NCBI GenBank assembly: GCA_947625235.1
Contig: CANQNP010000003.1
Span: forward strand, 1 to 62,380
Reading direction: 5' to 3'
Length of the DNA stretch: 62,380 bases
Origin: an uncultured Atopobiaceae bacterium
GTDB lineage: Bacteria; Actinomycetota; Coriobacteriia; Coriobacteriales; Atopobiaceae
Within the stretch, counting starts at the first letter, position 1. Each line of letters starts with the position of its first letter. A model generated the notes under the pieces. It was given only the letters and a program-made list of their open reading frames with translations, did not search any database and was not told the origin of the DNA. A program made the translations under genes and the position numbers. Below, piece by piece: positions 41,544-49,641 of the stretch.

Positions 41544-42272
41544 ATGTCCTTGCTCCTCGAGAGATCGCCCCGGCTCGCCCGGTTCGTGGAGGGAGCGCTC
41601 GAGTTCCTCTGGCCCGCGCGCTGCGTGGGCTGCGACGAACCGGGAACGCTCCTCTGCGAGGCGTGCGCGGCGAGCCTTCCGGTGATCGACCAGCGCTACG
41701 CGTGCCCGCATTGCGGCGCGCCCTTCGGTTGGCTCGTCTGCACGAACTGCGCCGAGCCCGCCCCCGAGCTCGAACGCGTGGCCTCGGCCTTCGCCTACGA
41801 GGGCGTGGCGGAGCGCCTCGTGAAGGTCTACAAGGACGACCACGAGCGACGCCTCGCGCCGGTGCTCGCGGAGGCCCTGCGCTTCGCGCTCGAGAACCTC
41901 GCGGCGAGCGCGCCGGAAGCGCTTCCCTCCCTCGACGCGATCGCCTTCATCCCCGCCACCGAGGAGGCGTACCTGCGGCGCGGCTTCGACCACATGGAGC
42001 TCGTGGCGCGCGAGCTCTCGAAGCGGCTCGACGTCCCAGTGGCGGACGTCCTCATCCACCATCGCTCGGGCGACCAACGAGAGCTCGGTGGCGAGGAACG
42101 AGCGGAGAACGTGCGCGGGTCCTTCGAGGTCGCGGGGGATGTGTGGGGAAGCCGCCTCCTGCTCGTGGACGACGTCATCACCACCGGCGCGTCGCTTCGG
42201 GAGTCCGCGCGCTCGCTCGTGGCGCGCGGCGCGACGGTGCCCCTTGCGGCGTCCGTCGCCCGCGTGTGGTAG
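41544..42272 (+). CDS. ComF family phosphoribosyltransferase-like protein
   Basis: A 242-residue ComF/GntX-type protein. The N-terminal zinc knuckle has CVGCDEPGTLLCEAC and CPHCGAPFGWLVCTNC. The phosphoribosyltransferase domain follows, with FAYEGVAERLVKVYKDDHER, FIPATEEAYLRRGFDHMEL and the PRPP-binding loop LLLVDDVITTGAS. In naturally competent bacteria ComF helps DNA uptake; in others its role is unclear. The ATG at 41544 has only a weak GTGGGG site. The preceding 230 bases contain the paired hairpins and no other gene. Confidence 0.9.
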   Translation: MSLLLERSPRLARFVEGALEFLWPARCVGCDEPGTLLCEACAASLPVIDQRYACPHCGAPFGWLVCTNCAEPAPELERVASAFAYEGVAERLVKVYKDDHERRLAPVLAEALRFALENLAASAPEALPSLDAIAFIPATEEAYLRRGFDHMELVARELSKRLDVPVADVLIHHRSGDQRELGGEERAENVRGSFEVAGDVWGSRLLLVDDVITTGASLRESARSLVARGATVPLAASVARVW

Positions 42273-42278
42273 CGCCCC

Positions 42279-42308
42279 CGCAACGCGGCGTTGCGCCGCC
42301 TGCGGCGC
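42279..42308. terminator. Nested GC-rich hairpins after comF
   Basis: CGCAA/TTGCG with inner GC pairs (42279-42295) is followed directly by GCGCCGC/GCGGCGC (42293-42308); the two are mutually exclusive. No T run. It may end the comF transcript. Confidence 0.45.
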
Positions 42309-42342
42309 CTGTGGCCAGCCCATGTGGCCCCAAAGCCGTTGG

Positions 42343-42348
42343 TATACT
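42343..42348 (+). promoter_or_regulatory. Candidate -10 element (TATACT) upstream of the structured leader
   Basis: TATACT matches the consensus at five of six bases in an otherwise GC-rich gap. No good -35 is seen at 16-18 bases. A transcript from here would carry about 340 bases before the lipoprotein gene. Confidence 0.45.
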
Positions 42349-42353
42349 TCAGG

Positions 42354-42660
42354 GGTCCCTTGCCAGGTCTGTGGTTGCGGGCGGGTCGGGCGCGAGCCTT
42401 CCCGTCCAAGTCCATGGCAGACGAGGCCCAACGGACCCACGTAAATCCGGGTGCGCGCATCCGGATGATCACGGCTCGTTCTAGACGTAAGTCGCACCTC
42501 CCTTCGCGAGAGGGACGCCGTTCCTCGGGGAGAGAGGACCAACCGTGGGGGCGCCGCGGCGCCCGAAGCGACGGTCCCGGTGCGCGGGTGTGGGGTCGAA
42601 GACCAGGTCAGCTGGGAAGGGGCTCTCGCTCGGCGGCGCCAGCTGGCGCCCGCCCGAGCG
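42354..42660 (+). ncRNA. Long structured leader or non-coding RNA upstream of a solute-binding lipoprotein
   Basis: This 350-base gap lacks a convincing gene but folds strongly on inspection. GGGTCC (about 42354) can pair with GGACCC (about 42433). Inside, TGCCA pairs with TGGCA and a GC helix closes on a GCGA tetraloop. Further on, ACCGT...ACGGT encloses a GGCGCC hairpin (42537-42575), then GGTCGAAGACC forms a small hairpin. Finally GCTCGG...CCGAGC (42628-42660) encloses the 16-base palindrome GGCGCCAGCTGGCGCC. The last hairpin lies about 20 bases before the ribosome site and could be an attenuator or sequestrator. It does not match riboswitch, SRP, RNase P or tmRNA signatures I know. Confidence 0.4.
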
Positions 42661-42697
42661 CGAAGGCAAGAAAGGCAGCCGAAAGGAAGCCGGCGCA

Positions 42698-43813
42698 ATG
42701 TTCTCCACCTCGTCCACCACCGCTTCGCGCGGGAGGCGCACGCGACCCTTCGCCACGCTCGCAGCCCTTGCGGCCGTGCTCGTCTGCGGGGCCATCTGCC
42801 TCGCCGGATGCGATTTCATCGACAACCTGAATCCCTTCACCACCACCTCGGTGGCCGAGGCCGAGGCCGCGCGCCTCGCCGCGCGCGAGCCGAGGGTGCA
42901 ATCGCCGGACATCATCGAGGACGGCGTGCTCACGGTTGGCCTCGTCACGAGCGAGGGCGCGCCCTCGGTCTTCAAGACCTCCACCGGCTACAACGGCATC
43001 GACGTCGACGTGGCCGCGGCCCTCGCAGCCGAGCTCGGCCTCGGCGTGAAGTTCGTGCCCCTCCAAGACGACGCGACGATGGCCCTCACGCCGGTGGACG
43101 TGGTGATGGGCGTGCCCAGCACCGAGGCGGGCGGGCTCATGGTGGCCTCGGACTACATGGAGGAGGCGATCGGCTTCTTCACGCTCGGCGACGCGCCCAC
43201 GACGCTCTCCGCGTCCGAGCTCGAGGGGCAGACGGTGGGGGTGCAGAGCGCCTCGGCGAGCTCGCAGCTCCTCGCGACCTCGAACCTCACGATGACGGAG
43301 CAGAGCTACGGCAACATCGACGAGGCCATGGAGGCCCTCGTCGCGGGCCAGGTGGCCTACGTGCTCTGCCCGGTGTATCCCGGAGCGTTCCTCGCGAACG
43401 AGATCGGCGGCATCTGCTTCTGCGGCACGCTCGACGTCCCCGTCAACGTGGGCGTGGGCGTCTCCGCGCAGAACACCGCGCTCACCGACGCCGTGCAGGG
43501 CGCCATGTCCGATATCCGCGACAACGGCGTCCTCGCGCTCATCCTCTCGAAGTGGGTGGGCGACCTCCCGCGCCTCACGGCCGCATCGCAGGTCTCGGGC
43601 GTCGAGCTCGCCAGCCCCACGCAACAGACGACCACGCCAAACGGCGATGCGGGAAGCAACGCCGTGAGCGGCGACGATCTCCCGCAGCAGAGCGCCCCCG
43701 AGGGCACCGAGGGCGAGGGCACCGAGGACGTGGGCACGCAAGGCGAGGGCACGCAAGGCGAGGACGGAGGCGAGGGCGCCGAGGGCTCCGAGGGCGCGAT
43801 CATGCCCATCTAG
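42698..43813 (+). CDS. Extracellular solute-binding lipoprotein (family 3-like)
   Basis: A 371-residue lipoprotein. A basic N-terminus and hydrophobic stretch end in the lipobox LAGC with Cys38. The mature part matches family 3 amino-acid-binding proteins: DGVLTVGLVTSEGAPSVF, YNGIDVDVAAALAAELGL, LEGQTVGVQSASASSQLL and VAYVLCPVYPGAF. The last 70 residues are low-complexity Gly/Glu/Thr/Gln (EGTEGEGTEDVGTQGEGT), unusual for this family. No permease or ATPase gene is adjacent, so it may be a sensor or an orphan component. AAAGGAAG precedes the ATG at 42698. The ligand is unknown; an amino acid is likely. Confidence 0.87.
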   Translation: MFSTSSTTASRGRRTRPFATLAALAAVLVCGAICLAGCDFIDNLNPFTTTSVAEAEAARLAAREPRVQSPDIIEDGVLTVGLVTSEGAPSVFKTSTGYNGIDVDVAAALAAELGLGVKFVPLQDDATMALTPVDVVMGVPSTEAGGLMVASDYMEEAIGFFTLGDAPTTLSASELEGQTVGVQSASASSQLLATSNLTMTEQSYGNIDEAMEALVAGQVAYVLCPVYPGAFLANEIGGICFCGTLDVPVNVGVGVSAQNTALTDAVQGAMSDIRDNGVLALILSKWVGDLPRLTAASQVSGVELASPTQQTTTPNGDAGSNAVSGDDLPQQSAPEGTEGEGTEDVGTQGEGTQGEDGGEGAEGSEGAIMPI

Positions 43814-43978
43814 ATCGGCGGATTTGGGGATTTCGTGACGCGCGCGTCCCGCGTGCCGCCAGCCTGATGCCCCGCGCTCGTTCGCCCCTTCATCGCCCCA
43901 CTGGAGCGCGCTTTCGGGTACGAAGCTATTTCAGGACCATGCACGATGAGGCCATCCACCTACGATATGGAGGTTCCC

Positions 43979-44575
43979 ATGGACATCAAGGTAACGGGAC
44001 GCAAGATCCGCGTGACGGATGCGCTGTACGACCGCGTGATCTCGAAGATCGGCGATGCGCTCAAGGTCTTCGACATCCAGCCGATGACGGCTGACGTCGT
44101 GCTTCGCGTTGCGAACTACAAGGGGACCAAGGAACGCACCATCTGCGAGGTCACGGTGCGCGTGCGCGGCACGGTCGTGCGCGTCACCGCCACCAAGGAC
44201 GATGCCGAGGCCGCGATCGACGAGGCCGCGCGCATGGTCGGTCGGCAGCTCCGCAAGTACAAGACGAAGGTCATCGACAGGCGCCATCGCCCGCACGGCG
44301 AGGGCCTCGCGCCGGTGGAGCCGGGCACCGAGCTCGGGGAGATCGTGGAGAAGGGAGAGGAGGAAGCCGAGGAGGACGACGATCGCCTCGTGCGCACGAA
44401 GTACATCGAGTACACGCGCCTCACGGAAGAGGACGCGCTCGTGCAGGCGGATCTCCTCGGCCACGACTTCTACGTCTTCCGCGACATGCAGACCGGCAAC
44501 GTCCACGTGATCTACCACCGCAAGGACGGCGGCTACGGCATCCTCAAGCCCGAAGAGGAGAACGCCGAGGCGTAA
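43979..44575 (+). CDS. hpf: Ribosome hibernation promoting factor, long form
   Basis: A 198-residue protein that binds the 30S decoding region and, through its C-terminal domain, dimerises ribosomes into 100S particles in stationary phase. The N-terminal domain has MDIKVTGRKIRVTDALYDRV and the usual beta-alpha pattern. The C-terminal domain has TKYIEYTRLTEEDALVQADL, GHDFYVFRD and NVHVIYHRKDGGYGIL. GGAGG precedes the ATG at 43979. The 165-base gap upstream holds no recognisable gene; I see no firm promoter there. Confidence 0.95.
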   Translation: MDIKVTGRKIRVTDALYDRVISKIGDALKVFDIQPMTADVVLRVANYKGTKERTICEVTVRVRGTVVRVTATKDDAEAAIDEAARMVGRQLRKYKTKVIDRRHRPHGEGLAPVEPGTELGEIVEKGEEEAEEDDDRLVRTKYIEYTRLTEEDALVQADLLGHDFYVFRDMQTGNVHVIYHRKDGGYGILKPEEENAEA

Positions 44576-44624
44576 GGGCAAGCGCCCGCACACCGCACGT
44601 TTCGCACGAAGGAAGGGGAGGCCC

Positions 44625-45758
44625 ATGGCCGACACGAATGCCGAGCGCACGGATGCCACGCCCGCACCAGACGAGGTCATCAACCCCGAGGCGCTCTCTC
44701 CGGACGCGCCGAAGGCCGAGGTAGAGGACGAGGAGGCGCGCTCCGGCGTCCACGAATCCGAATCGAACTACGTCCAGCCGATCTACCACAACCAGCGGCA
44801 GGTCAACATCATCGTGGACAGCTGCGGCGACTTCGATCCGCTCGTCGCCCACGCGCTCGACATCACGATCATCGGCTTCCCCTACGTCGTCGATGGCAAG
44901 GAGTACATCGACGACCTCTGGGAATCGCTCTCCGCGCACGACTTCTACGAGGCCATGCGCAAGGGCGCGGACGTCTCCACCTCGGCGGTGACGCCGGGCC
45001 GCTACCTCGAGATCTTCAAGGAGGCGGCCAAGAAGGGCACGCCCACGGTCTACCTCGGCTTCACGGCGGGCCTCTCCTCGTCGATCCACGCCGCCGAGGA
45101 GGCGGCGCGGCTCCTGAAGGAGGACTATCCCGACTTCGAGATCTACGTCGTGGACAACAAGTGCCCCTCGGCCGCGGCCGAGCTCCTCGCCATCGAGGCC
45201 GTGCACCAGGCCGACCTCGGCGCCTCGGCGAAGGACCTCGTGGCATGGGCGAAGGAGGCGCGCTACTACATCCAGGGCTACTTCACGCTCGACAACTTCG
45301 ACGCGCTCGCCAAGGGCGGCCGCATCCCGCCGCAGGCCGCGGCCATCGGCGGCAAGCTCGACATCAAGCCCGAGCTCTCCTACGACACGATGGGCGCCCT
45401 CTCGCTGAAGCGCATGTGCCGCGGCCGCAAGAAGGCCATCCGCGCGATGATGGACGACTTCCGCGACCAGTTCACCGGCGAGTACAACCTGCCCATCGCC
45501 ATCGTCTCGGCCGACGCCGAGAAGGACGCGGACTTCCTCGAGGGGCTCGTGCGCCACGAGCCGGGCTGCGAGGACATCGCCGTGGTGCGGAGCTCCATCT
45601 CGCCCGTCATCGGCTCGCACGTGGGGCCGGGCATGGTGGCGCTCATCTTCTGGGGCAAGGATCGTCGCGAGAAGACGAGCCTCGCCGATCGCATCGCGCG
45701 CAAGGTGGGCGGCAAGACCGCAAAGGCGCAGGACTCAGGCGCGAGCGCCAGCGCCTAG
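44625..45758 (+). CDS. DegV family fatty-acid-binding protein, second copy
   Basis: A 377-residue DegV protein, paralogous to the one at 14416-15444. A 55-residue acidic N-terminal extension (EALSPDAPKAEVEDEEARSG) precedes NIIVDSCGDFDPLVAHAL. YLGFTAGLSSSIHAAEEA, GYFTLDNFDALAKGGRIPP, IGGKLDIKPELSYD and SPVIGSHVGPGM are the family motifs. GGAAGGGGAGG is just before the ATG. It lies 49 bases after hpf. The two paralogues differ in extension and ligand-pocket residues, which may reflect different fatty acids. Confidence 0.9.
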   Translation: MADTNAERTDATPAPDEVINPEALSPDAPKAEVEDEEARSGVHESESNYVQPIYHNQRQVNIIVDSCGDFDPLVAHALDITIIGFPYVVDGKEYIDDLWESLSAHDFYEAMRKGADVSTSAVTPGRYLEIFKEAAKKGTPTVYLGFTAGLSSSIHAAEEAARLLKEDYPDFEIYVVDNKCPSAAAELLAIEAVHQADLGASAKDLVAWAKEARYYIQGYFTLDNFDALAKGGRIPPQAAAIGGKLDIKPELSYDTMGALSLKRMCRGRKKAIRAMMDDFRDQFTGEYNLPIAIVSADAEKDADFLEGLVRHEPGCEDIAVVRSSISPVIGSHVGPGMVALIFWGKDRREKTSLADRIARKVGGKTAKAQDSGASASA

Positions 45759-45800
45759 CGCGGCGCGCGCACGCCACTCTCTTCGGGAAAGCGGGTCTTC

Positions 45801-46208
45801 GTGGGCTACGTGTCCGTCTTCATCGTGAGCCTCCTCTTGGCGATCCTCGGGATCGTCATCGGCTTTCGCATCGGGCAGGAGCTCGCCGTGCACTGCGAGA
45901 CGAAGCGGCAGTACTGGACCGCGAACGCCGTCTGCTACGTGGTGTGCATCGTGGCCTCGGCCTTCATCTGGGCACTCGGGCTCGTGGTGCTCTCCTTCGC
46001 CACGATCGGGCTCCTCGGCGGGGCCATCGCGGGGCTGAAGTTCGGCTTCGGCTCCGAGGGCCCGTGGAAGAAGGTCGACCAGTGGATGGGCGTGAAGAAC
46101 AAGCACTTGGAAAACAAGCCGCGTCCCGAGGGCGAGGAGGAGCCAGAGCTCATGAGCGTCGCCGACCCGGGACCCGTGCAGGACCGCAAGACACGAAGGG
46201 GCAAGTAG
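45801..46208 (+). CDS. Small membrane protein of unknown function
   Basis: A 135-residue protein with two or three membrane helices (VFIVSLLLAILGIVIGFRI, ANAVCYVVCIVASAFIWALG, LSFATIGLLGGAIAGL) and a charged cytoplasmic tail ending in DRKTRRGK. GFGSEGPWKKVDQWMGVKNK after the last helix is amphipathic. GTG start at 45801. It ends three bases before the NYN gene, so the two are probably translated together. I do not recognise the family. Confidence 0.75.
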   Translation: MGYVSVFIVSLLLAILGIVIGFRIGQELAVHCETKRQYWTANAVCYVVCIVASAFIWALGLVVLSFATIGLLGGAIAGLKFGFGSEGPWKKVDQWMGVKNKHLENKPRPEGEEEPELMSVADPGPVQDRKTRRGK

Positions 46209-46211
46209 CCC

Positions 46212-47012
46212 ATGGCTGAATCCTCGATCGCCGTCCTCATCGACTACGAGAACCTCGCGAGGGGGATGGCAGACGACGACCACGCGCAAAAGCAAGGCGG
46301 CCGCGCAAGGGGTCGCGGCAGGAGCCGGCAGAAGACGCCGGCTCCGAACGTGCGCGCCATCCTCGAGCGCCTCGTGGAGATCGGGCGCATCGTCTCGAAG
46401 CGCGCCTACTGCGACTGGCAGCTCTTCACCGATTCCATCCAGCCTCTCCATGAGCTCGGTATCGAGCTCATCGAGATCCCCGATCGCCAGTACACCGGCA
46501 AGAACTCCGCCGACATACGCCTCGTGGCGGACGCGGTGGAGATGTGCCTCACGCGCGACCACATCGGCACCTTCGCCATCCTCTCCGGCGATTCGGACTT
46601 CACGCCGCTCGTGGCGAAGCTGAAGGAGTACGGCAAGGACGTGATCGGCGTGGGCATGAAGGGCTCCACGAGCCAGCTCCTCGTGGAGAACTGCGACCAG
46701 TTCATCTACTACGAGGACATCGTGGCCAAGGCGGGCCTGCCGAACTACGAGGACCGCGTGCCGCAGGAGCGCCACGCCTGCTTCGAGCTTTTGCTGCAGA
46801 CGATCGACGCGATCCTGCGCGAGAACGAGGGCCCCATCCTCGCCTCGCGCCTGAAGGAGACGATGCGCCGCAAGCAGCCCTCCTTCACCGAGCGCAGCTA
46901 TGGCTACAAGAACTTCACCGCGCTGCTTCGCGACGCGGCCGAACTCCACCTGATCGATGTGCACACTGATCCCCGCTCCGGCACCGTCACGGTCGACGGC
47001 TTCGCGGAGTAG
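46212..47012 (+). CDS. NYN domain nuclease with C-terminal LOTUS/OST-HTH domain
   Basis: A 266-residue protein. The N-terminal NYN (LabA/DUF88) domain of the PIN-like nuclease fold has acidic residues in VLIDYENLAR, NSADIRLVADAVEM and ILSGDSDFTPLV, placed as in RNA-cleaving relatives. A basic, Arg/Gly-rich loop (GGRARGRGRSRQK) interrupts it after the first strand. Residues about 195-266 (ELLLQTIDAILRENEGPI onward, RSYGYKNFTALLRDA) match a LOTUS/OST-HTH RNA-binding domain. This NYN-LOTUS pairing is known in bacteria and in eukaryotic MARF1. It likely cleaves RNA; targets are unknown. Confidence 0.88.
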   Translation: MAESSIAVLIDYENLARGMADDDHAQKQGGRARGRGRSRQKTPAPNVRAILERLVEIGRIVSKRAYCDWQLFTDSIQPLHELGIELIEIPDRQYTGKNSADIRLVADAVEMCLTRDHIGTFAILSGDSDFTPLVAKLKEYGKDVIGVGMKGSTSQLLVENCDQFIYYEDIVAKAGLPNYEDRVPQERHACFELLLQTIDAILRENEGPILASRLKETMRRKQPSFTERSYGYKNFTALLRDAAELHLIDVHTDPRSGTVTVDGFAE

Positions 47013-47042
47013 GGACGGCAAGCGAACGTGGAAGGGCATTGG

Positions 47043-47843
47043 ATGATGAGTGACAACACCGTATCTCCCGAGGAAGAGGCCGTCGTCGCCGCCGAGAGCG
47101 CGGCCGCGGACGAGGCGCCGGGCGATGTCGTGGCGCCCGTGGCGGACGCGATGGTGGGCGAGGAAGAGGCCGAGGGAGGCGTAGCCGACGCCACGGTCGC
47201 GCCGGCATCGAGCTCCGCCGCCAACGCGGCGGCTGCCGTGGCCGCGGTCGCAGAGGACTTCGGCGAGGAGGATCCCGATGGCGACTTGAGGCCGCTCATC
47301 GAGGCGCTCTCCATGGAAAGCCGCCTTCGCCGCCAGGAGGCCGCGCGCCGGCTCTCGCTCTTCGCCGAGCATCGCAAGGACGACCTCAAGGCGCACGTGG
47401 CCGAGCTCGTGGACGCGATGGATCGTCCCGAGGAGCAAACCCGCTGGCAGATCCTCGACACGCTCATGGTCGTGGGCGCCGATGATCCCGAGCTCGTGGC
47501 CGGCGCCTTCGAGGCCGCCGAGAACGCGCTCTTCGAGGAGGGCGCCCGTGCGGCGTTTTCGCGCTTGGCCGCCTTCCGCTACTTCGTGATGCTCGGCAAG
47601 TCCTCGCCGGAGCGCTCGGACGAGGTGTGGCCGCTCCTCGACGAGGCCGCGCAGGTCTACCACGGGCTTCCCGAGTATCGCGAGATGCTCGTGGCGCTCG
47701 CGGACTTCGCCGGCGGATCCATCTCCGACGCCTCGCGCAGGGCCGTGGCGGATCGCGTGCGCTTCGACGCGCAGGGCAAGACCGGCGGTTTCCTGAAGAG
47801 CTATTCCCAGCGGGTGCTCGCCGTCGCCGAGGGCGACGCGTAG
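47043..47843 (+). CDS. HEAT-repeat-like protein with acidic N-terminus
   Basis: A 266-residue soluble protein. The first 75 residues are Ala/Glu/Val-rich and probably disordered. The rest is all-helical with HEAT-like pairs: LIEALSMESRLRRQEAARRL, VAELVDAMDRPEEQTRWQIL and VLAGAF-type segments. It looks like a scaffold or binding protein. AAGGG lies eight bases before the ATG at 47043. It sits between the NYN-LOTUS gene and an anchored SurA-like gene with short gaps, so an operon is likely. No catalytic motif is visible. Confidence 0.7.
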   Translation: MMSDNTVSPEEEAVVAAESAAADEAPGDVVAPVADAMVGEEEAEGGVADATVAPASSSAANAAAAVAAVAEDFGEEDPDGDLRPLIEALSMESRLRRQEAARRLSLFAEHRKDDLKAHVAELVDAMDRPEEQTRWQILDTLMVVGADDPELVAGAFEAAENALFEEGARAAFSRLAAFRYFVMLGKSSPERSDEVWPLLDEAAQVYHGLPEYREMLVALADFAGGSISDASRRAVADRVRFDAQGKTGGFLKSYSQRVLAVAEGDA

Positions 47844-47868
47844 GCCGACGAGACGCAAGGAGGCGCGC

Positions 47869-48789
47869 GTGCCGTCCCACATGCAGATGCCCGAGGAGCC
47901 GATGGTCCCCGCGAGGGGCCGTCCGCAGGCGCGACGGCCAGAGCGCACGGGCGTTCCCGTCTGGGTGTTCATCGTCACGCTCGTCTTCTGCCTCGCCGCG
48001 GGCGGGCTCGCGGGCTACTTCTTCCCGAAGGGGGAGGAGATCGCCTACCTCCAGGGCAAGGTGGCGATCACCGACGAGGAGCTCGATTCCATCGTGGGGA
48101 GCTACCTCGTCGACGGCAAGCCGCACGAGATCACCGCGCGCCAGGCGCTCGAGGCCACCGCGAGCCTCGAGAGCCAGAGGAACGAGGACGGCAGCTATCC
48201 CATGCCCTCCGCCGAGACGGTGCTGAACGTCGCGCGCAACCAGCTCCTCCAGCGGGCGGTCGCCGACGAGGGCATCGAGGTCTCCGAGGAGCAGATCGAG
48301 GCCTATAGGCAGCAGGTCTTCGGCTCGGAGGACGTGGCGACGCTCGCCGCGAACTACTCGATGACCGAGGACCAGTTTCACCAGATGCTCGCCGAGGGCG
48401 CGGCGGTGGAGCAGCTCTACGAGAAGGTGACGGGCGCGGGCGCCAAGGTGGGCGGCGAGGCGAGCGTGCCGGAGCTGCCACCCCTGCCCGCGGAGGGCGA
48501 GCAGGACACGCCGACCTCCGAGTACGGCGCCTACATCGTGGGCCTCCTCGGCGAGAACTGGGACACCACCACCGACACCTGGGCGAACCACGACAATCCG
48601 TACTACGACGCGATGGCCGACGACGTCTTCTCCATCGAGGGCGCCACGTACGATCAGGCGATGGAGGCCTACTACGTGGCCTACGAGGTGGGGAGCGAGG
48701 CGAACGCCGAGGGGCTCGAGGCCTGGGACGCCTACATGACGGAGCTCCTCGCGAGCGCCCAGGTGACGATCGCCGAGATGGTGCAATAG
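47869..48789 (+). CDS. Membrane-anchored SurA-like N-terminal domain protein
   Basis: A 306-residue protein with a basic cytoplasmic start, one helix (VPVWVFIVTLVFCLAAGGLAG) and a large outside part. ETVLNVARNQLLQRAVADEG followed by VSEEQIEAYRQQVFG and YSMTEDQFHQML resembles the SurA/trigger-factor-type N-terminal helical domain of secreted foldases. No parvulin PPIase domain follows; instead there is an acidic linker and a helical tail. GTG start after AAGGAGG. A chaperone role at the membrane is inference. Confidence 0.72.
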   Translation: MPSHMQMPEEPMVPARGRPQARRPERTGVPVWVFIVTLVFCLAAGGLAGYFFPKGEEIAYLQGKVAITDEELDSIVGSYLVDGKPHEITARQALEATASLESQRNEDGSYPMPSAETVLNVARNQLLQRAVADEGIEVSEEQIEAYRQQVFGSEDVATLAANYSMTEDQFHQMLAEGAAVEQLYEKVTGAGAKVGGEASVPELPPLPAEGEQDTPTSEYGAYIVGLLGENWDTTTDTWANHDNPYYDAMADDVFSIEGATYDQAMEAYYVAYEVGSEANAEGLEAWDAYMTELLASAQVTIAEMVQ

Positions 48790-48806
48790 CCGCCAGGAGC
48801 TGGGCT

Positions 48807-49319
48807 TTGACCGTGGCGGAACATCCTCCTTCGCGCGTGCGGCTCTGCGTGAGCGATTGCCTGCTCGGCACGCCGTGCCGCTACGACGCGGGGTCGAAGC
48901 CGAACGCCGCCGTGAGGGAGCTTGCGGCAAATCCCGAGGTGGAGGTCGTGCGCTTCTGCCCCGAGCGCGCCTCCGGGCTCCCCATCCCGAGGCCGCCCGC
49001 CGAGCAGCGCGATGGCCGCGTGGTGCTCGAGACGGGGGAGGACGTGACGGACGCCTTCGTCGTAGGTGCCGAGCGCGAGGTGCGGCGCGCGCTCGCGGCG
49101 GACTGCACGCACGCGGTGCTCAAGGCGAAGAGCCCGAGCTGCGGCACGGGGCGCGTCTACGACGGCACGTTCACCGGGACGCTTCGCGACGGCTGGGGCG
49201 TGGCGGCCGCGATGCTTCGCGATGCGGGCGTGGCGTGCGCGTCCGAAGAAACCGTGGAGACGGCCGGTGCGGCCGCTTTCCTCGCCCAAAGCCTTGAAAG
49301 CGCGAGCTCGGCACGGTAG
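48807..49319 (+). CDS. DUF523 family protein
   Basis: A 170-residue protein matching DUF523 in full: CVSDCLLGTPCRYD near the N-terminus, FCPERASGLPIPRPPAE, AVLKAKSPSCGTGRVYDG and a short helical end. The conserved Cys residues suggest metal or sulfur chemistry; some DUF523 proteins are linked to 2-thiouracil desulfurisation. A TTG start at 48807 is chosen because AGGAG lies seven bases upstream; a GTG at 48813 is the alternative. It ends 21 bases before tRNA-Thr. Confidence 0.85.
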   Translation: MTVAEHPPSRVRLCVSDCLLGTPCRYDAGSKPNAAVRELAANPEVEVVRFCPERASGLPIPRPPAEQRDGRVVLETGEDVTDAFVVGAEREVRRALAADCTHAVLKAKSPSCGTGRVYDGTFTGTLRDGWGVAAAMLRDAGVACASEETVETAGAAAFLAQSLESASSAR

Positions 49320-49340
49320 GCTAAGCCTCGCTCGAAGCGC

Positions 49341-49416
49341 GCCAGCTTAGCTCAGTCGGTAGAGCACCGCTCTCGTAAAGCGGGGGTCATCAGTTCGAGT
49401 CTGATAGCTGGCTCCA
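49341..49416 (+). tRNA. tRNA-Thr (anticodon CGT)
   Basis: A complete 76-base cloverleaf with a seven-pair acceptor stem (GCCAGCT/AGCTGGC), D arm AGCTCAGTCGGTAGAGC, anticodon loop CTCGTAA, T arm with TTCGAGT and an encoded CCA. It ends the upstream transcript just before a strong terminator. Confidence 0.97.
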
Positions 49417-49426
49417 CGAGAACCCG

Positions 49427-49468
49427 CAGGCCAGTCGCCCCGAATGGCGTCTGGCCTGTTTGCGTTTT
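49427..49468 (+). terminator. Rho-independent terminator after tRNA-Thr
   Basis: CAGGCCAG and CTGGCCTG pair, with an inner CGCC/GGCG stem, and are followed by TTTGCGTTTT. It separates the tRNA from the tryptophan operon. Confidence 0.88.
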
Positions 49469-49581
49469 CGCCTCGAGAAGAGGTCGTTTGGGTGGAATTG
49501 GGGTGCAATTCGGGCACCTCTCGGCGATGTCGACGGCGCCCTGTGCCACACGCTGCGCTCGATGCGACCGTCGCCTTGGCG

Positions 49582-49609
49582 TTGCCAGTGGGGTGTGGAG
49601 CGCTATCAT
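49582..49609 (+). promoter_or_regulatory. Promoter of the tryptophan operon
   Basis: TTGCCA (49582-49587) and TATCAT (49604-49609) are each one base from consensus, with a 16-base spacer. Transcription would start near 49616, about 26 bases before trpE. That leader is too short for a leader peptide or T-box. The 110 bases between the tRNA terminator and this promoter hold only a small hairpin, GAATTG/CAATTC (49495-49511). Confidence 0.6.
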
Positions 49610-49641
49610 CAACGAATCTTCGATGAGGGGAGAGGTGGGGC

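Noticed and set aside
42343-42697. SRP RNA, RNase P RNA or tmRNA
   Set aside because: None of their conserved blocks is found: no GGAAGGAAGC with its paired strand, no GAGGAAAGTCC-type block, and no tRNA-like ends.
42545-42697. An N-terminal extension of the lipoprotein starting at 42545
   Set aside because: It would place 51 basic residues before a clear signal peptide and lipobox, and AAAGGAAG supports the ATG at 42698.
49460-49540. Possible trp leader peptide containing Trp-Asn-Trp
   Set aside because: The frame has no stop near the Trp codons, starts with TTG without a ribosome site inside the tRNA terminator, and lies upstream of the predicted trp promoter.
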